This document shows positions 1-10,773 of a stretch of DNA of 64,000 nucleotides, piece after piece. The notes beneath the pieces were generated by a model that was given only the letters and a program-made list of their open reading frames with translations, was not told the origin of the DNA and ran no database searches. The position numbers were made by a program, and so were the translations under genes. Every line of letters begins with the position of its first letter. Position 1 is the first letter of the stretch. The DNA lies in assembly GCA_010094045.1 (NCBI GenBank), contig ML986662.1, positions 62,001-126,000 on the forward strand, read 5' to 3'. Source of the stretch: Lojkania enalia (lineage: Eukaryota; Ascomycota; Dothideomycetes; Pleosporales).

Positions 1-239
1 GGAGAGTGGTTGGGAGGTGACGGGAGGAATATTTAGGTGATTAGGATATTGCCGGCTTCAGTAAGAGATGCAATATTTAGTTAATAGGGCGGCTACTTTA
101 GTCTTGGGGCATTGGCCAATATCTTCTAGTAGAAACTAAACATATTTTTTGATCAACGGCGCCTTCATATTCCCCTAAAACGTCGTTGCCTCCTAGCTCC
201 GCCTTTTAATTTCGTTAGACTTTCTCCCAACCAGAAACA

Positions 240-1150
240 TCATCGGTCACTCTGACTTTCAGCCTCTCCTCTATTCTCTCCCGTAGTCTTCCAGGCAATC
301 CTCTCCATTCTCTTCAGCTCCTCCTCGGCCTCCTCCCTCAATTCAACACACTCCAACTAGTCGTCCATGTTGATCTTCAAGCACCGATGAACGAGCTGTG
401 CAAGCGATTTACACTGCTCGACGTCTCCCCCGCCTCGCAATATTCCGAGGACATATCCTGAAACCCTAGCTCCGGGTCAAGACCTGGAACAGCATCTTCG
501 CAGCGTCGGGATAGTTCGGCAGGGCTGAGGCTCGTATGTGTGAATTCCCAGATCACCATGCCAAGGGACCAGATATCGGATTTAATATTTGGTTTTGGCA
601 TTCTCGATGCATCGAGGAACTAGCTTTCCTAGCATGAGGGGGTTGTCAGGATGCCAATCACAATACAATTGATTTGAAGAAAAGGAAAAGAAATGCTAGG
701 AACAATTAACTTACAGGAGCTGTGAGCTTCTTTGTTCAGGTACCCTTGCTCGCATAATCAATCAGATGGCACCGCGGTGTCAAAGTCCCCTGCAAAGGGG
801 TTCTGGCAACTCTAATAGGGCTCGATCGGGATGTCGAGGAAGATGCTCATGGGCTTGACGTCTCTGTAGTACATTGATTGCCAATGGAGAGTTGTGGCAG
901 AGGGATCGTCTCTATCGAATGCCTTGCCATTGCTCACTATGTAGAGAGCATCTGCGATGGAGTAGAATACAAGCCAGATAAAGGCTTGGGAAATTTGACT
1001 GTAACGATGTTAAAGCTCGAGCTGCAGGGGTGGGGGGATAAGGGGTAATGTTTTCTTCAATGGACATAGACGTGCTAGCGTAGTATTTGGTGGCGGTGTC
1101 TAGACCACCTCTGGGATAGTAGTTTGTAAAGGTGTGGAGGACCATTAATT
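240..1150 (-). pseudogene. Decayed protein-kinase paralogue (relic)
   Basis: Minus-strand pieces in different frames read as a serine/threonine kinase. In order on that strand they are a degenerate catalytic loop (YRDVKPMSIFLD, about 836-880), a subdomain IX block (KSDIWSLGMVIWE, about 540-600) and a C-terminal tail resembling subdomain XI (LVHRCLKIN, then a Glu-rich stretch EEAEEELKRMERI) down to a stop at 240-242. The frame changes at least twice and there are in-frame stops, so no full product can be made. The tail closely resembles that of the larger kinase relic just upstream on the same strand (1893-3815), which suggests an old tandem duplication. The N-lobe is not recognisable. That this is a kinase relic is fairly sure; the exact boundaries are not. 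Confidence 0.6.
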
Positions 1151-1892
1151 CATTATCCTCGCAGGGTGGGATTAGTCTAGGTTCGTTGGGTAATTATGTG
1201 AGGGAATCTCGTGATCTCTTCAACTAATTTGCTCTCTTGTGACATCGCTCCCTAGTAAAATGGATATCCTTGATTCACTAGTCAAAATCTTGATGACGAT
1301 GTGCTTTAACACTAAGCTTAAGTGTGTTTCTTTTTTGAGTTTCACGATCGAGTAAGTTTGCTTCTATCTTGTGCGATTCCGCTCTCACCGAACCCCACAT
1401 GAAGACAACTCGAGGATGGGGGCCCATTTAGGACGATAATAGAGGGCCCCGACAAACTTCAATTCCTTCTCAACGTAATATTTCCCCTCCTCCCCTCCTC
1501 CTTCTTTTTTTCTTCTTCGTAACTCTATATCCATTCTCTTCTCCCCACCCACTAGGAAACCAAGGGTAGGAGACGGTAAGAATATCGGCGACAAAGCTTC
1601 TTCTAGTTTTGCTTCTTTAGCCTTTCGTTTTGCGTCACTTGTCTTCTGTCTTGCTTCATCAATATGAGGCTGTCTTTCTGCATCTGAAAGAGCCTTTTCT
1701 CGAGCCGGGATCCACTAACCTTGTTTGACGTGCCGCTTCGTGATCACATGGACGATCATATAACCTGCCTTTTCTCCATCGAGGACTGCATTGTATTCCT
1801 GGGTGATTTGTTTGGGTGGGTGATTCGCTTGTAAACTATGTTATTTTATATTAAAAGGAAGGTTTAAGCTACCCTGGGGCGCTTCAACCTAT
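1151..1892. other. Intergenic, with a short unrecognised minus-strand open stretch
   Basis: Between the two kinase relics. On the minus strand about 1385-1690 stays open and encodes a Lys/Glu/Ala-rich stretch (for example DAKRKAKEAKLEEA) followed by a Gly/Glu/Lys-rich segment, ending at 1385. About 1725-1800 encodes EYNAVLDGEKAGYMIVHVIT before a GTTAGT that could be a donor. I do not recognise either piece and cannot join them into a gene. Confidence 0.3.
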
Positions 1893-3815
1893 TTACCACC
1901 TCTTCAGGGCCCTCTCCCTGTCCATTTTGCCAGCCTCCTCGCCCATATCATCGTCGGCACCCTCTCGCTTCCTCTTCATACCCTGATATTTCCATCGAAG
2001 CGGAAATCTATCCAGTCCGATTCCACGGACGTTTTGTCTCTCCTCTACCTGCTCCCCTTTAATAGAGCCGCAGATATTCTGAATTCGCTTCAGCTCACGT
2101 TCCGTTTGGGCTCTGAGCTCCGGAATCGTGGGCCTCTCGTCTGGGTCAATCTTAAGACACCCCTTGATAAGACCCAGGAGGTGGGACGTATAGCTCGCTC
2201 CGACTCGGTCATACGACTCGAAGGGGTCTTCGAACTCGAACTTGGGCTCGAGCCTCTTAATTGCAGCTACACGGAGCTGCTTGAAAGTCTTCTGGCGCCT
2301 GTTGGCGTTGATAAGCTCCCAGGTCACCATGCCCAGCGACCAGATATCTGACCGGGTATCAGGCTCTCCGTATGCCTTCGGAGAGTTGGTCTCCTATTTA
2401 AAGTTAGCACATCTAGGTTTACCTAGTAAGTATCTGAAAGGAGGAGGGCTTACTGGGGCCCGGAACAGCTCCGTTCCGCCCTCCGTTTTATCCTCCGGTT
2501 CGAACGGTTCAGCGGCGTCGAAGTCTGCCAGTACCGGATTCGGATAGCCGCGATATTGTGCGATAGGTTTGTCAAGGAAAATGTCTGATGGCTTTATATC
2601 ACGATGATGAAGAGGGTCCCAGCCTAAAGCTGGGGTCTCGGAGTTGTACTCACGACCCATGTTGATTGTGTAGACTGCCTTGGCGATACTATTTAGTACA
2701 AGCCATATGAATAGCTCTGGCACTTTCCCGCGGAAGAAGTCAGTATCCAGAGCTTTGACATAGAAGAAAGCTAGCAAAATCTACTCTTGGTCCGAGGTCC
2801 TCTCTTTGCCCTCGTACGCCTCGATGGTGTATTCTAGCGTTCTAAACGGACAGTAGTCTAAATAGACCCTGAAACTCCTGTCATCGCTCTCAGAATAGCA
2901 ACGTTGCGTTACTATGTGTGCTGCACCCGCGATTTTTGCGACTCGATCGGCTGCTTTCTTCGAAACCTCCTTATCATCTACAGCCGGTTCAACCGTCTTT
3001 ATAACCATCCGCTATAGTTCTCTATATTAGTACACGTCCACTCTTTCAAATAGGTTCAAAGAACTTACGTCGTAGGCTATGCCCGCTTCATCTAGCCCAA
3101 CATAGCGACAAATGGCGGTGATCGGATCATCGTTGCGGTAATGAAGAGTTTCCATGAACAGCCATTTAGAGGCTCTGAAGAACGGTTTGTCTTGGACGTC
3201 CATTTCCATCTCGTAGTCTACAATGGCAGTTTTCTGCTCATCTAAAGACAGGACGTATTCGCAAGCACCAGGCGATGGCGGGGTGACTGGAGGCCGCGCT
3301 CCATCGGTGGTGGTGGAACTGAAGCCAATGACGGCTCCTCCCGGAGTAGCTGGCGCGAGAGTTGGGAAGCTCGGAAAGGTGGAGGCTTGAGAAGCGGCGG
3401 TAATATCGGGGACAGGAGTGGGGGAAATCTGAGGAACTCGAATACGTGGAGAAATGATAGAAACGGGAACGCGAGGTGAAACCAGAGCAATTGTGGAAGT
3501 AGCTCGTGTAGTTGCAACAGTAGGAGTTGGTGCAACAGCCGCAATTGGAGCCACAGATGCTACTATGGTAATGGCTGTTGTAGAAGTTCCCTGAGATGCC
3601 CGAAGAATGTACGTTTGCTTTTCCGCAGGACTTAGCTTCGTCTGCCACCTTCTAGTGATCATCCAGACATGTTGGGGTCGGATTTTATTAGTTGCGAATT
3701 GCTCCTGGCAGTACAGAAGATAACCATCTTTCTCTCCAAACGGTATACTCTTGTACCCCCTCCCTTCGGCGCTGGCGGGGTTGATGATTCCCGCGGCTGA
3801 GTTGCCTGAAGACAT
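1893..3815 (-). pseudogene. HMG-box-like region fused to a degenerate protein kinase, broken by a stop
   Basis: Three minus-strand exons fit: 3815-3069, 3011-2454 and 2393-1893. The first intron has GTAAGT, a TACTAAT branch site and a TAG acceptor; the second joins FRAP to E and so rebuilds the APE motif. Exon 1 has an HMG-box-like stretch (YLLYCQEQ, then RRWQTKLSPAEKQTY) and a long Thr/Ala/Pro/Ser-rich linker. Exons 2-3 carry the kinase: a VIK lysine, HRDIKPSDIFLD (Asn replaced by Ser), LADFD in place of DFG, APE, and SDIWSLGMVTWE, then a Lys/Arg-rich tail (KRKREGADDDMGEE). No glycine loop is visible. A TAG at 2781-2783 interrupts the frame just after the N-lobe. Metal-binding residues are also substituted, so it was probably a pseudokinase before or after being broken. 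The start at 3815 is the first ATG in frame; a GTG lies further upstream at 3926. Confidence 0.65.
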
Positions 3816-5117
3816 GTCGTTGGATGACAGTCCTTGTTGAGTGTATGGCAGACAGATGGAGGAAGCCCCCAAGCGATATGCGTCGGGACGAGAAGCTTTG
3901 TGACAAGAGTTTGTAGTCGAAATCACACTAGGCTTTGCGCGATGTACACAGAGCGTAGGGCTTTGGGAGGATACCCGTGGTAGACTTGTAAGGTAGAGTC
4001 GGAGGCGTTAGGGACGTATTTGTTGTGGAGCTAGAGAAGCGTATGAAAAGACGGCGTGGTTGACAGCAATATTTCTCTAGAAGAAAAGAGGGTTCGCGAT
4101 GCCAAAGTGCCCTTCAGTATAAAATTACAAGTTTTGGTGGTTTGTTGTGGGGATATTGGTATTTGTTTTTGCTTTTAAGGCTGAATGTGCTGAAAATGAG
4201 AACTATTTTGCTGTCTACAAGAAGTAAATAAAAGTCCTGCGAAGTGACGGAGTCTAGGTACGGTTCTGTTTATAGCTGTAGCTTACTCTCCACCCGACGC
4301 GTAATCCTCTCTATTGAAATTGGGCTTTGCTGAGGACATTAGTGGGCAATACAAATCAATATTCTTGATAAATGAAGTGCTAGAATAGCACGCAATGAGA
4401 ATACCACCACCTTTTCGACAGTTATTATCCCCATCCGTCAACCAGGACAATAAAAAAAGGGCTTTCTCTGCGTTCCCTACACTCCATCTATTTTATTTCC
4501 CAAGGTATTCCATCTTTATTATTGTTTGTATGACCCATCTTTTGCCTCCTGTGTTGGCCCTCTCTTCATTCGACACATCAAACGGAAAAACTAAAGCTAT
4601 TGTGTGAGGTCTTGATTCATCATAGCCTCCCACATGAAACGTCTGTGGTTAGCGCAACCGCCGATACCGCTATACTATAGAATGCAATCCTTTATTGTTG
4701 ATGCCTCCATATGTGATCCTCAAGGACCCTCGTCGAAGAAGCTACATCTGCCGCCATTCGCCAAGAATTTCAATACGTACTGACATGCACTCCCCATACC
4801 GGAGTGAGCATTAGCTAACGAGAAGCTTGAATTCTATCTCCAGCCATTGCCAATTCGCAAGGTCCAGTCATGTGGCCGTGGTAATGGAATATACGATGGT
4901 TTTATTAGGCCATAGGCCGATTGAATTTATGGATACAAAAACTTTAATGTTATGCAGTAGGTTCCGAAAATACTGGGGGACCTAGTTTGTGCTATGATAC
5001 GTGGGCGAGACTGAGAGTTGCCCCTTCATTCCTCTTACTTGATCTGGCGTTATTGTTATTCATTTAAAAAAGGTTGGGCTGGAGAGGTATTTAGTGGTTG
5101 GGATATTGAATGAAGCT
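3816..5117. other. Intergenic, no gene seen
   Basis: Lies upstream of the minus-strand kinase relic and downstream of the minus-strand F-box-like gene. Short open frames here have no recognisable content. It holds the presumed old promoter of the kinase relic and the 3' end of the F-box-like gene. Confidence 0.5.
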
Positions 5118-5948
5118 TTAGTAGGGGACCCCTTTACCCCGGCAGCAAATTATCGAGGGAATAAAGGGGTTGAAGACACCCAATCCATTCGAATATCGGC
5201 CCCTGCGGAACAAGTGGTCGCCCACAAGACGACATCGTACCTCCTGAAAATTAGTTATGTGTTCCTTGACGAGCTCAAACGCGTCTTTGCGCCCGTCAAC
5301 ATCGACTTCGACGGTAGCATTGCCGGATAAAAGGCTGCCAAAGCATTGTAGGTACGGCGTGCGGTAATTCAGCCAATCATTCATATCTTGCTCGGGTGAT
5401 CGGGAGTAGGTATAGTGATCCGGCGGCTTAGCGACAATACGGAAACGCTTTACGGACGGGAGGACAGGAGACCAAAGATTCCCATCTGGACGCTTGTCAC
5501 GGTACGAGAGTCGCACAGGACCCATGGAGATGACTAAGAACCGCATTCGGCGTCTATTTGGCTCGGTGAAATTGGTCCTGAAATAGTAGTCGTCTCTATC
5601 AATTTCGAGCCTGAAGACATTGTCACCGTAGAGGATATCTAACGCTTCGTTGCTGGTTTGCTTTGACATGAGGAAAACGTTGGTTGTACAATGCGTCGGG
5701 TAGTCGGGCTTGCAACTCAATTCTGGCTTGGAGTCGTAGCTGAAGCCCGGCTGGTCGCAGGACTCGTCCGGTTCCGATGTGTGGTGGAGCCATTTCGCGC
5801 TGGGGCTCTTGTTGAATTGAGGCGAAGTGACGGGGATGACTCGCTCTCGCGGAATGATATAGTAGTAAATTTGTAGACGAAGCTCGGTTGGAAGACAGAG
5901 GAAACCAGGGGAGCTGTATTGTTCTGATCTCGGACTGAGATTTTCCAT
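5118..5948 (-). CDS. F-box-like / DUF7730-like protein
   Basis: An intronless frame of 276 residues. The N-terminus has the fungal F-box-like block FLCLPTELRLQIYYYIIPRER. The middle carries the phrase typical of a large family of fungal hypothetical proteins, SKQTSNEALDILYGDNVFRL, in which collapsed F-box-like folds are followed by a short alpha/beta region. By family analogy it may be a substrate adaptor of an SCF ligase, but no substrate can be inferred. The frame is open back to 6200, but that extension is His/Pro/Thr-rich and looks like translated 5' UTR. I chose the ATG at 5948 because the conserved block follows within about 15 residues and its context (CCATGG on the complementary strand) is good. 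It is divergent from the metallophosphoesterase gene, with about 0.8 kb between starts. Confidence 0.7.
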   Translation of the reverse strand: MENLSPRSEQYSSPGFLCLPTELRLQIYYYIIPRERVIPVTSPQFNKSPSAKWLHHTSEPDESCDQPGFSYDSKPELSCKPDYPTHCTTNVFLMSKQTSNEALDILYGDNVFRLEIDRDDYYFRTNFTEPNRRRMRFLVISMGPVRLSYRDKRPDGNLWSPVLPSVKRFRIVAKPPDHYTYSRSPEQDMNDWLNYRTPYLQCFGSLLSGNATVEVDVDGRKDAFELVKEHITNFQEVRCRLVGDHLFRRGRYSNGLGVFNPFIPSIICCRGKGVPY

Positions 5949-6730
5949 GGCTCTTAAGACTGAAATTGGATGAATAGAAGGGTGGTGGGGGAATAGGTGG
6001 TGTGTGGTGTGGTGTGTGGTGGGAGGGTGCTGTGGAGTTGTGAGAGAGAAGACGGCGCTCGGACTTGAATATTCGAATATAAGCGCCCTGCCCCGCCCGC
6101 GATGAATCAAAACGCGAGTGAGAAACGAAAGCTGTTTCGCTCTCGCACGTGCTGTCTTTCGGTGTGGTACTGTGTGCCACAATGTAGTAGGTACGAGCAA
6201 ATCGAGATCACTTGTCGCGGGGCCTATTGGATATGAATATGGATCAAATGTCTCTAAATAAAGCTGACAAACCTATGAATCTAGTCAGGTTTTGTCGAAA
6301 TCGGCCACGACACGTCTTAGGAAGTCCACCTTTCTGCTACCTATGTAGGATTGCCGTTTACTCTCCCGTCGAACGGCGCTGGTATGTGTTGATACGGGCT
6401 TTCAAGAACACGTGGTCCAGCAAGATATGAACCTAGTCTTCCGCGTCCGAGTTGATCGTGTGCAATCCGTTGCATGCTGGGCCGGATAGAATGCCAGGAG
6501 GGAGAAGGGAGGAGGAAACTGACAGGCCACGGTATCGCAATATGAATCTTGGGATGTCGTCAGTGGGGCCCGTGCGCCAGCTCAATGCGCTCCCGTGCAT
6601 CGGGATATACGTACTCGGGCCTCGACATGTCCCCGGCGACGCCCATCGTCATGGCTGACTGACGATGGTACAATCCCGCGCTCTTCAGCCGGCATCTGCC
6701 CTCTCCTTTCCTCTCCACCCGCAGCCCATC
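5949..6730. promoter_or_regulatory. Divergent promoter region
   Basis: The shared upstream region of the F-box-like gene (minus) and the metallophosphoesterase gene (plus). A GT/GGTG-rich tract lies at about 5985-6035, and a pyrimidine-rich stretch (about 6700-6722) sits just before the plus-strand ATG, as is common in fungal 5' UTRs. No specific operator is identified. Confidence 0.35.
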
Positions 6731-7729
6731 ATGGCAGATCCTCTCGTTGCCGTGGCCGATGCGACCGCAGACGCGGCGCACTCCCCTGAAGACTCTCCGA
6801 CTGCCCCTCCCCCGCCCGCCACCCCCGGTAAGCCCGGCACGCTTTGGGCCATCAGCGACATCCACCTCTCGTTCAAGGCAAATCGCGGGGAGTTCGAGAA
6901 GCTGTTACCCCGGCCAAACGACGGTCTCATCCTTTGCGGCGATATTGGCGAGTCCGCTGAGCACCTCCACGAGGCTTTCAAGAAGGCTACGGCCTGCTTC
7001 AGACAAGTCTTCTGGGCGCCCGGAAACCACGAGCTGTACACATTGCCCACACAGAAGGAACACGGCGCTCGCGGGGAGAAGAAGTATGAGGAGTGCGTGG
7101 AGATTGCGCGGCAGTATGGCGTCTTGACGCCGGAAGACGACTACGTGCTCTGGGAAGGAGAGGGCGGGCCTTGCCTGGTAGCCCCCATATTCACGCTCTA
7201 CGACTACAGCTTCAGGCCTGCCCACGTCAAGCTGCAGGATGCGGTCGACTGGGCCAGGGAGGAGAATATCGAAGCCACCGACGAGCACCTGCTTCACCCC
7301 GACCCATACTCGTCGCGCGTCGAGTGGTGTGAGGCTCTGCTTGCTCGCACCGAACACAGGCTCGCAGCCGCTGTGGCGGCGAATCCGGGCGTGAAGACCA
7401 TTCTGGTCGGACACTGGCCTTTGCGCGAGGATCTCGTCAAATTGATGCTTGTGCCGCGGTTCTGCATCTGGTGTGGAACGAAGAAGACGGAAGACTGGCA
7501 CAACAAGTATAATGCAAAGGTGGTGGTAAGTGGACACCTCCATGTCAGACGGACGGACTGGAGGGATGACACCCGATTCGAGGAGGTCAGCCTGGGCTAC
7601 CCGAGGCAGTGGCAGGAGTGCAAAGACCGCGGCATGGACGTGAACGATCTCCTGCGTGAGATTCTTCCTGGCCCCGTAAAACCTCCGCCTGAAGAGAGAG
7701 GTATTACTAAGTGGAGACGATATGGTTGA
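6731..7729 (+). CDS. Calcineurin-like metallophosphoesterase
   Basis: A single-exon protein of 332 residues. It has the full set of calcineurin-type dinuclear metal motifs in order: SDIH (about residues 42-45), GDIGES (about 70), GNHE (about 98-101), GHWP in the second half, and SGHLHVRR near the C-terminus. These supply the Asp, Asn and His ligands of the two metals, so it is probably an active phosphohydrolase. The substrate cannot be told. It lacks a signal peptide and membrane segments and should be cytosolic. An upstream in-frame ATG at 6665 would add 22 residues, but those read like a pyrimidine-rich leader; the ATG at 6731 has A at -3 and G at +4 and is preferred. The coding part is clearly more GC-rich than its flanks. 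It could also be described as a YfcE/MPP-like hydrolase. Confidence 0.88.
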   Translation: MADPLVAVADATADAAHSPEDSPTAPPPPATPGKPGTLWAISDIHLSFKANRGEFEKLLPRPNDGLILCGDIGESAEHLHEAFKKATACFRQVFWAPGNHELYTLPTQKEHGARGEKKYEECVEIARQYGVLTPEDDYVLWEGEGGPCLVAPIFTLYDYSFRPAHVKLQDAVDWAREENIEATDEHLLHPDPYSSRVEWCEALLARTEHRLAAAVAANPGVKTILVGHWPLREDLVKLMLVPRFCIWCGTKKTEDWHNKYNAKVVVSGHLHVRRTDWRDDTRFEEVSLGYPRQWQECKDRGMDVNDLLREILPGPVKPPPEERGITKWRRYG

Positions 7730-8783
7730 CGCACCCGGAGCCACGGACGTCTAGTACATAAGCCTCCTCCTCACATGTGGACCGGACAGTCTTTATCCGA
7801 CTGGTAGGTTCCGTTAGTTCTCTTCGATGTCACTGCCAGTTATGCACTGGACCACTGGGACACCAACTATCATATACCAATTCTTCGCGCTGTATATATG
7901 TTCACATGGTCGCATTGCCTGTTTGAAGACCTGCCTAAAGCGTCGGGGCGTCGCTCTCTAGGATCGACCAATCCTCCCGCAGCATAAAACCACGCATTGG
8001 CCAACCACAGCACGATTCCTCGTGAGTGGCCAACACGGCGCTTCATGATCCAAACAAATAAATTGCTCGGCATCATGCGCCACGGCCAACTTGCCACTCA
8101 GAGACATCGCGTCCTATGGGTGCTATGCAGACGCACCGTCGGGGTCGCCAACCCAGCTGTCGATTGCAGATCCAAGCCCTTGTTCCCTAGTCAAACTAAA
8201 CCTGATATACACCCTGCAGGCTAAACCGGGGACATTCGCCGCCCCGCTCCGCTCCTTGGACGCGAACAGCTTGCCGAATTGCAACATGAACTTACTTGAT
8301 CGCGGGCCTGTCTGTTAGGTCGTATGTTGGAAGACACAGAAAGAAAGGAGATTACTACAGTCACCCGTCTTAGAGAGAATGTGAGAAATCGGGTTGGTGG
8401 AAGGAGATGTTTCAGGGGAGCCGCGGCGCACGCTGGCAGGGACCTATCGATTGCACATCTACGGAGAACCCCATCCGACCCTTGTATCCAGGATATACTT
8501 GGCCAGTTAAACTAGGAAATTTCGCCGCTTCATGGATACAAAGGGGCAGGTTGGGTGGCCAGCACAAACATGTCCAATCGTACGGACAACCTCAACCCAC
8601 GCGCCCGCTGGCAACGCTGCAGTAGAGTGTCGTGCGAGGGAGGACGGCCTTGACTACCGTGCCGAAATATCGGAGGGCCTGTATCTGGTAGGAAGAAGCG
8701 TAGACAGACATACACCATAGAAGTTATAAGAGCCTAGGAACTCGCCGGTCGAAATCGCTTGCCGAACATCGACAACCTTCAGG
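7730..8783. other. Intergenic, no gene seen
   Basis: Lies between the metallophosphoesterase stop and the NLP start. Several small frames overlap on both strands, none with recognisable content. The last few hundred bases should hold the NLP promoter. Confidence 0.45.
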
Positions 8784-9566
8784 ATGCTTTTCAACTTTGA
8801 ACATCTCCTCATCGGACTCACTCTAGCAGTTGGGCCTGCCTCTGCAGCACCCCTCTTCAGCTTCAACTGGCTATCGCGAAGAGCTGTCATCAACCACGAT
8901 GCCGTCGTTGGATTCCCGCAGACTGTTCCGTCAGGAATCGAAGGCACATTGTATCTGAAATACAAGCCCTGGCTCGAGGTCTACAACGGCTGTGTCCCCT
9001 TCCCTGCCGTCCAGGCCAACGGCGATACTAGGTATAATACCCTGCGAAAATATTTATTTTGAGGCACAAGCTAATTCGAAAATAGCGGCGGCCTCGCGAC
9101 ATCTGGCTCACCCAACGGTGGTTGCTCCTCTAACCTAGGCCAGGTCTACGCCCGTGCTGCAACCTACAACGGCGCCTACGCAATCATGTACTCATGGTAC
9201 ATGCCCAAGGATTCTCCCTCCAGCGGCCTTGGACACCGCCACGAGTGGGAAAATATCATCGTCTGGCTATCATCCAAATCCGAGACGGCAACCGTGCGTG
9301 GCGTGGCGATTTCTGCCCATGGCGAGTATCAGAAGGTCAGCGGTCATTTTGCGGGCACCAGGCCTAAGATCGGGTATATCAGCATTTGGCCAGTGAACCA
9401 CCAACTCATCGATACGGTGGAGCAGGGGGGTGAGCAGCCGCTGATTGCGTGGGAGAGCATGACGGCTGCGGCCAGGAGCGCGATCGAGAACACCGATTTT
9501 GGGGCTGCGACGCCGAGTTTCCGAGACAGTAATTTTAATAGTTATCTAGAGGATGGGTTCATGTAG
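8784..9566 (+). CDS. Necrosis- and ethylene-inducing peptide 1-like protein (NLP), secreted
   Basis: Two exons, 8784-9031 and 9086-9566, give 242 residues, the usual NLP length. The 54-bp intron has a GTATAA donor, a GCTAAT branch site and an ATAG acceptor, and the frame is kept across it. A signal peptide of about 20 residues is evident (hydrophobic core, Ala-Ser-Ala before Pro). The diagnostic heptapeptide GHRHEWE is encoded at 9231-9251 and is intact. Two cysteines flank the intron position (one in exon 1, one early in exon 2), the pattern of type 1 NLPs. Members of this family are secreted; cytolytic ones act on the plasma membranes of eudicot plants, while many fungal members are non-toxic, so activity cannot be assumed. 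No break is seen. It is convergent with the secreted-protein gene that ends at about 9641. Confidence 0.93.
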
Positions 9567-9640
9567 ATATTCTTGTAATTAGGGAGTAATGCTGCCATCA
9601 TGGAATGGAAGAATGGTACTTAAAATATAGTCGGGCCGAT

Positions 9641-10773
9641 TTATATCCAGGGGGTAAATAACAATAGTATTGAGCAATAGGCTAGCCATCCCAGAATCGT
9701 AGCCTTCAATTCAGCAATTGAACTCGTCGGTGATGGTGACTTGCTGGCGGTGTTGCTGGCGCAAGTGGGGCAGGGGGCGAAGGGGGATTTTGGGTTGTAC
9801 GAGTCGCAGTGCGGGATGGAGTCGCCTTGTCTATCTTGCCCTTCTGCGTCGTCGACTAAAGTGACGTATGAACACTATGTCTAATTAGCGTCTAGCCCTA
9901 TTTCCTCCTTGATGTTGCATGGGAGATAATTGTGAGAAATGAAGGCCTTGTAAGTGAAGCGATGATGTCCACTCGAAGAACTCAAAAAAAAAAAAAGACG
10001 AACGCCTCACTCCGGTAAATGGATGAAGCAAAGCAAAACATGAAGTCCTTCTCACCTGATGGACCTCCTCGAAGACGCCATAGTTCCGAGTATCCATGAC
10101 CGCAAGGCCTAACGTGACATTCAGGCCCACGAGGTCCGATGCCGAGAGCGCGTTGCGATCCTTGTCGACAACCATGGTCGTCATGTTCAGCGGGATGTAG
10201 CATTTGCCGCTATCTGGCAGATTTTGCCTATATACCGTCAAACATTCGAATTGTGCGGGAGATGGATCGGACAAAGTTGGAAGAGAGGGAAAGAGGAACC
10301 GAATAAGAGGGGTCACGTATGTATAGTACGTACCATGAACTCCAGCGCCACATGGTCTGCTTATGCCGATACGTGCCCTTGACCCCCGTGTTATAAGGCG
10401 GCGATCCCGGCGGCCCCAGATACGTGTGCCACAAATGTACAAGGCCTAGATCCATTCTAAATGTTTCCGTCCACGGAGACCTTCTGTCCCCGCCCCCGCT
10501 GATAGCTGTCTTGGAGCCGTTGGTGATAGAGAATATCATGCGACCGTTTGTGACGGCAAATTTGGAGCGGGTTATATTTTGCGGGACAGGGCGGTTGATG
10601 CAGGAGTCGAGGTAGTTGGGCGACAGGAAAGTGCCGTTACGTGTCATGTAGCGGTCACCAGGGGGAGTGGTGAGGCGGGGTGGGGAGATGAGGAACATGT
10701 AAGTTTGAATTGTCCAGGAGAGGCATGGGTGGGAAAGGAGGAGAAGGGCGAGGATGAGCGAGGGGAGGGCCAT
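9641..10773 (-). CDS. Putative secreted or cell-surface protein, multi-exon, unknown function
   Basis: Exon 1 (10773-10334) begins with a signal peptide (MALPSLILALLLLSHPCLSW) and has several N-glycosylation sequons (NGT, NIT, NGS, then NMT and NVT in exon 2). Exon 2 is 10227-10056. Both introns have good donors (GTACGT, GTGAGA), and exons 1 and 2 join in frame. The last part, from about 9855, gives Cys-rich text (CDSYNPKSPFAPCPTC), a Ser/Thr/Pro stretch and a C-terminal hydrophobic segment (LGWLAYCSILLLFTPW) before TAA at 9641-9643, which would suit a membrane or GPI tail. With the acceptor at 9856-9857 that frame is off by one from exon 2; the in-phase alternative ends at 9706 in a Pro-rich tail. 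The third exon is therefore unresolved and an extra small exon may exist. A run of 13 A at 9984-9996 lies in intron 2. I do not recognise the family. Confidence 0.5.

Noticed and set aside
5949..6200. N-terminal extension of the F-box-like protein
   Set aside because: Open frame but His/Pro/Thr-rich and derived from a GT-rich promoter tract; the ATG at 5948 sits just before the conserved block.
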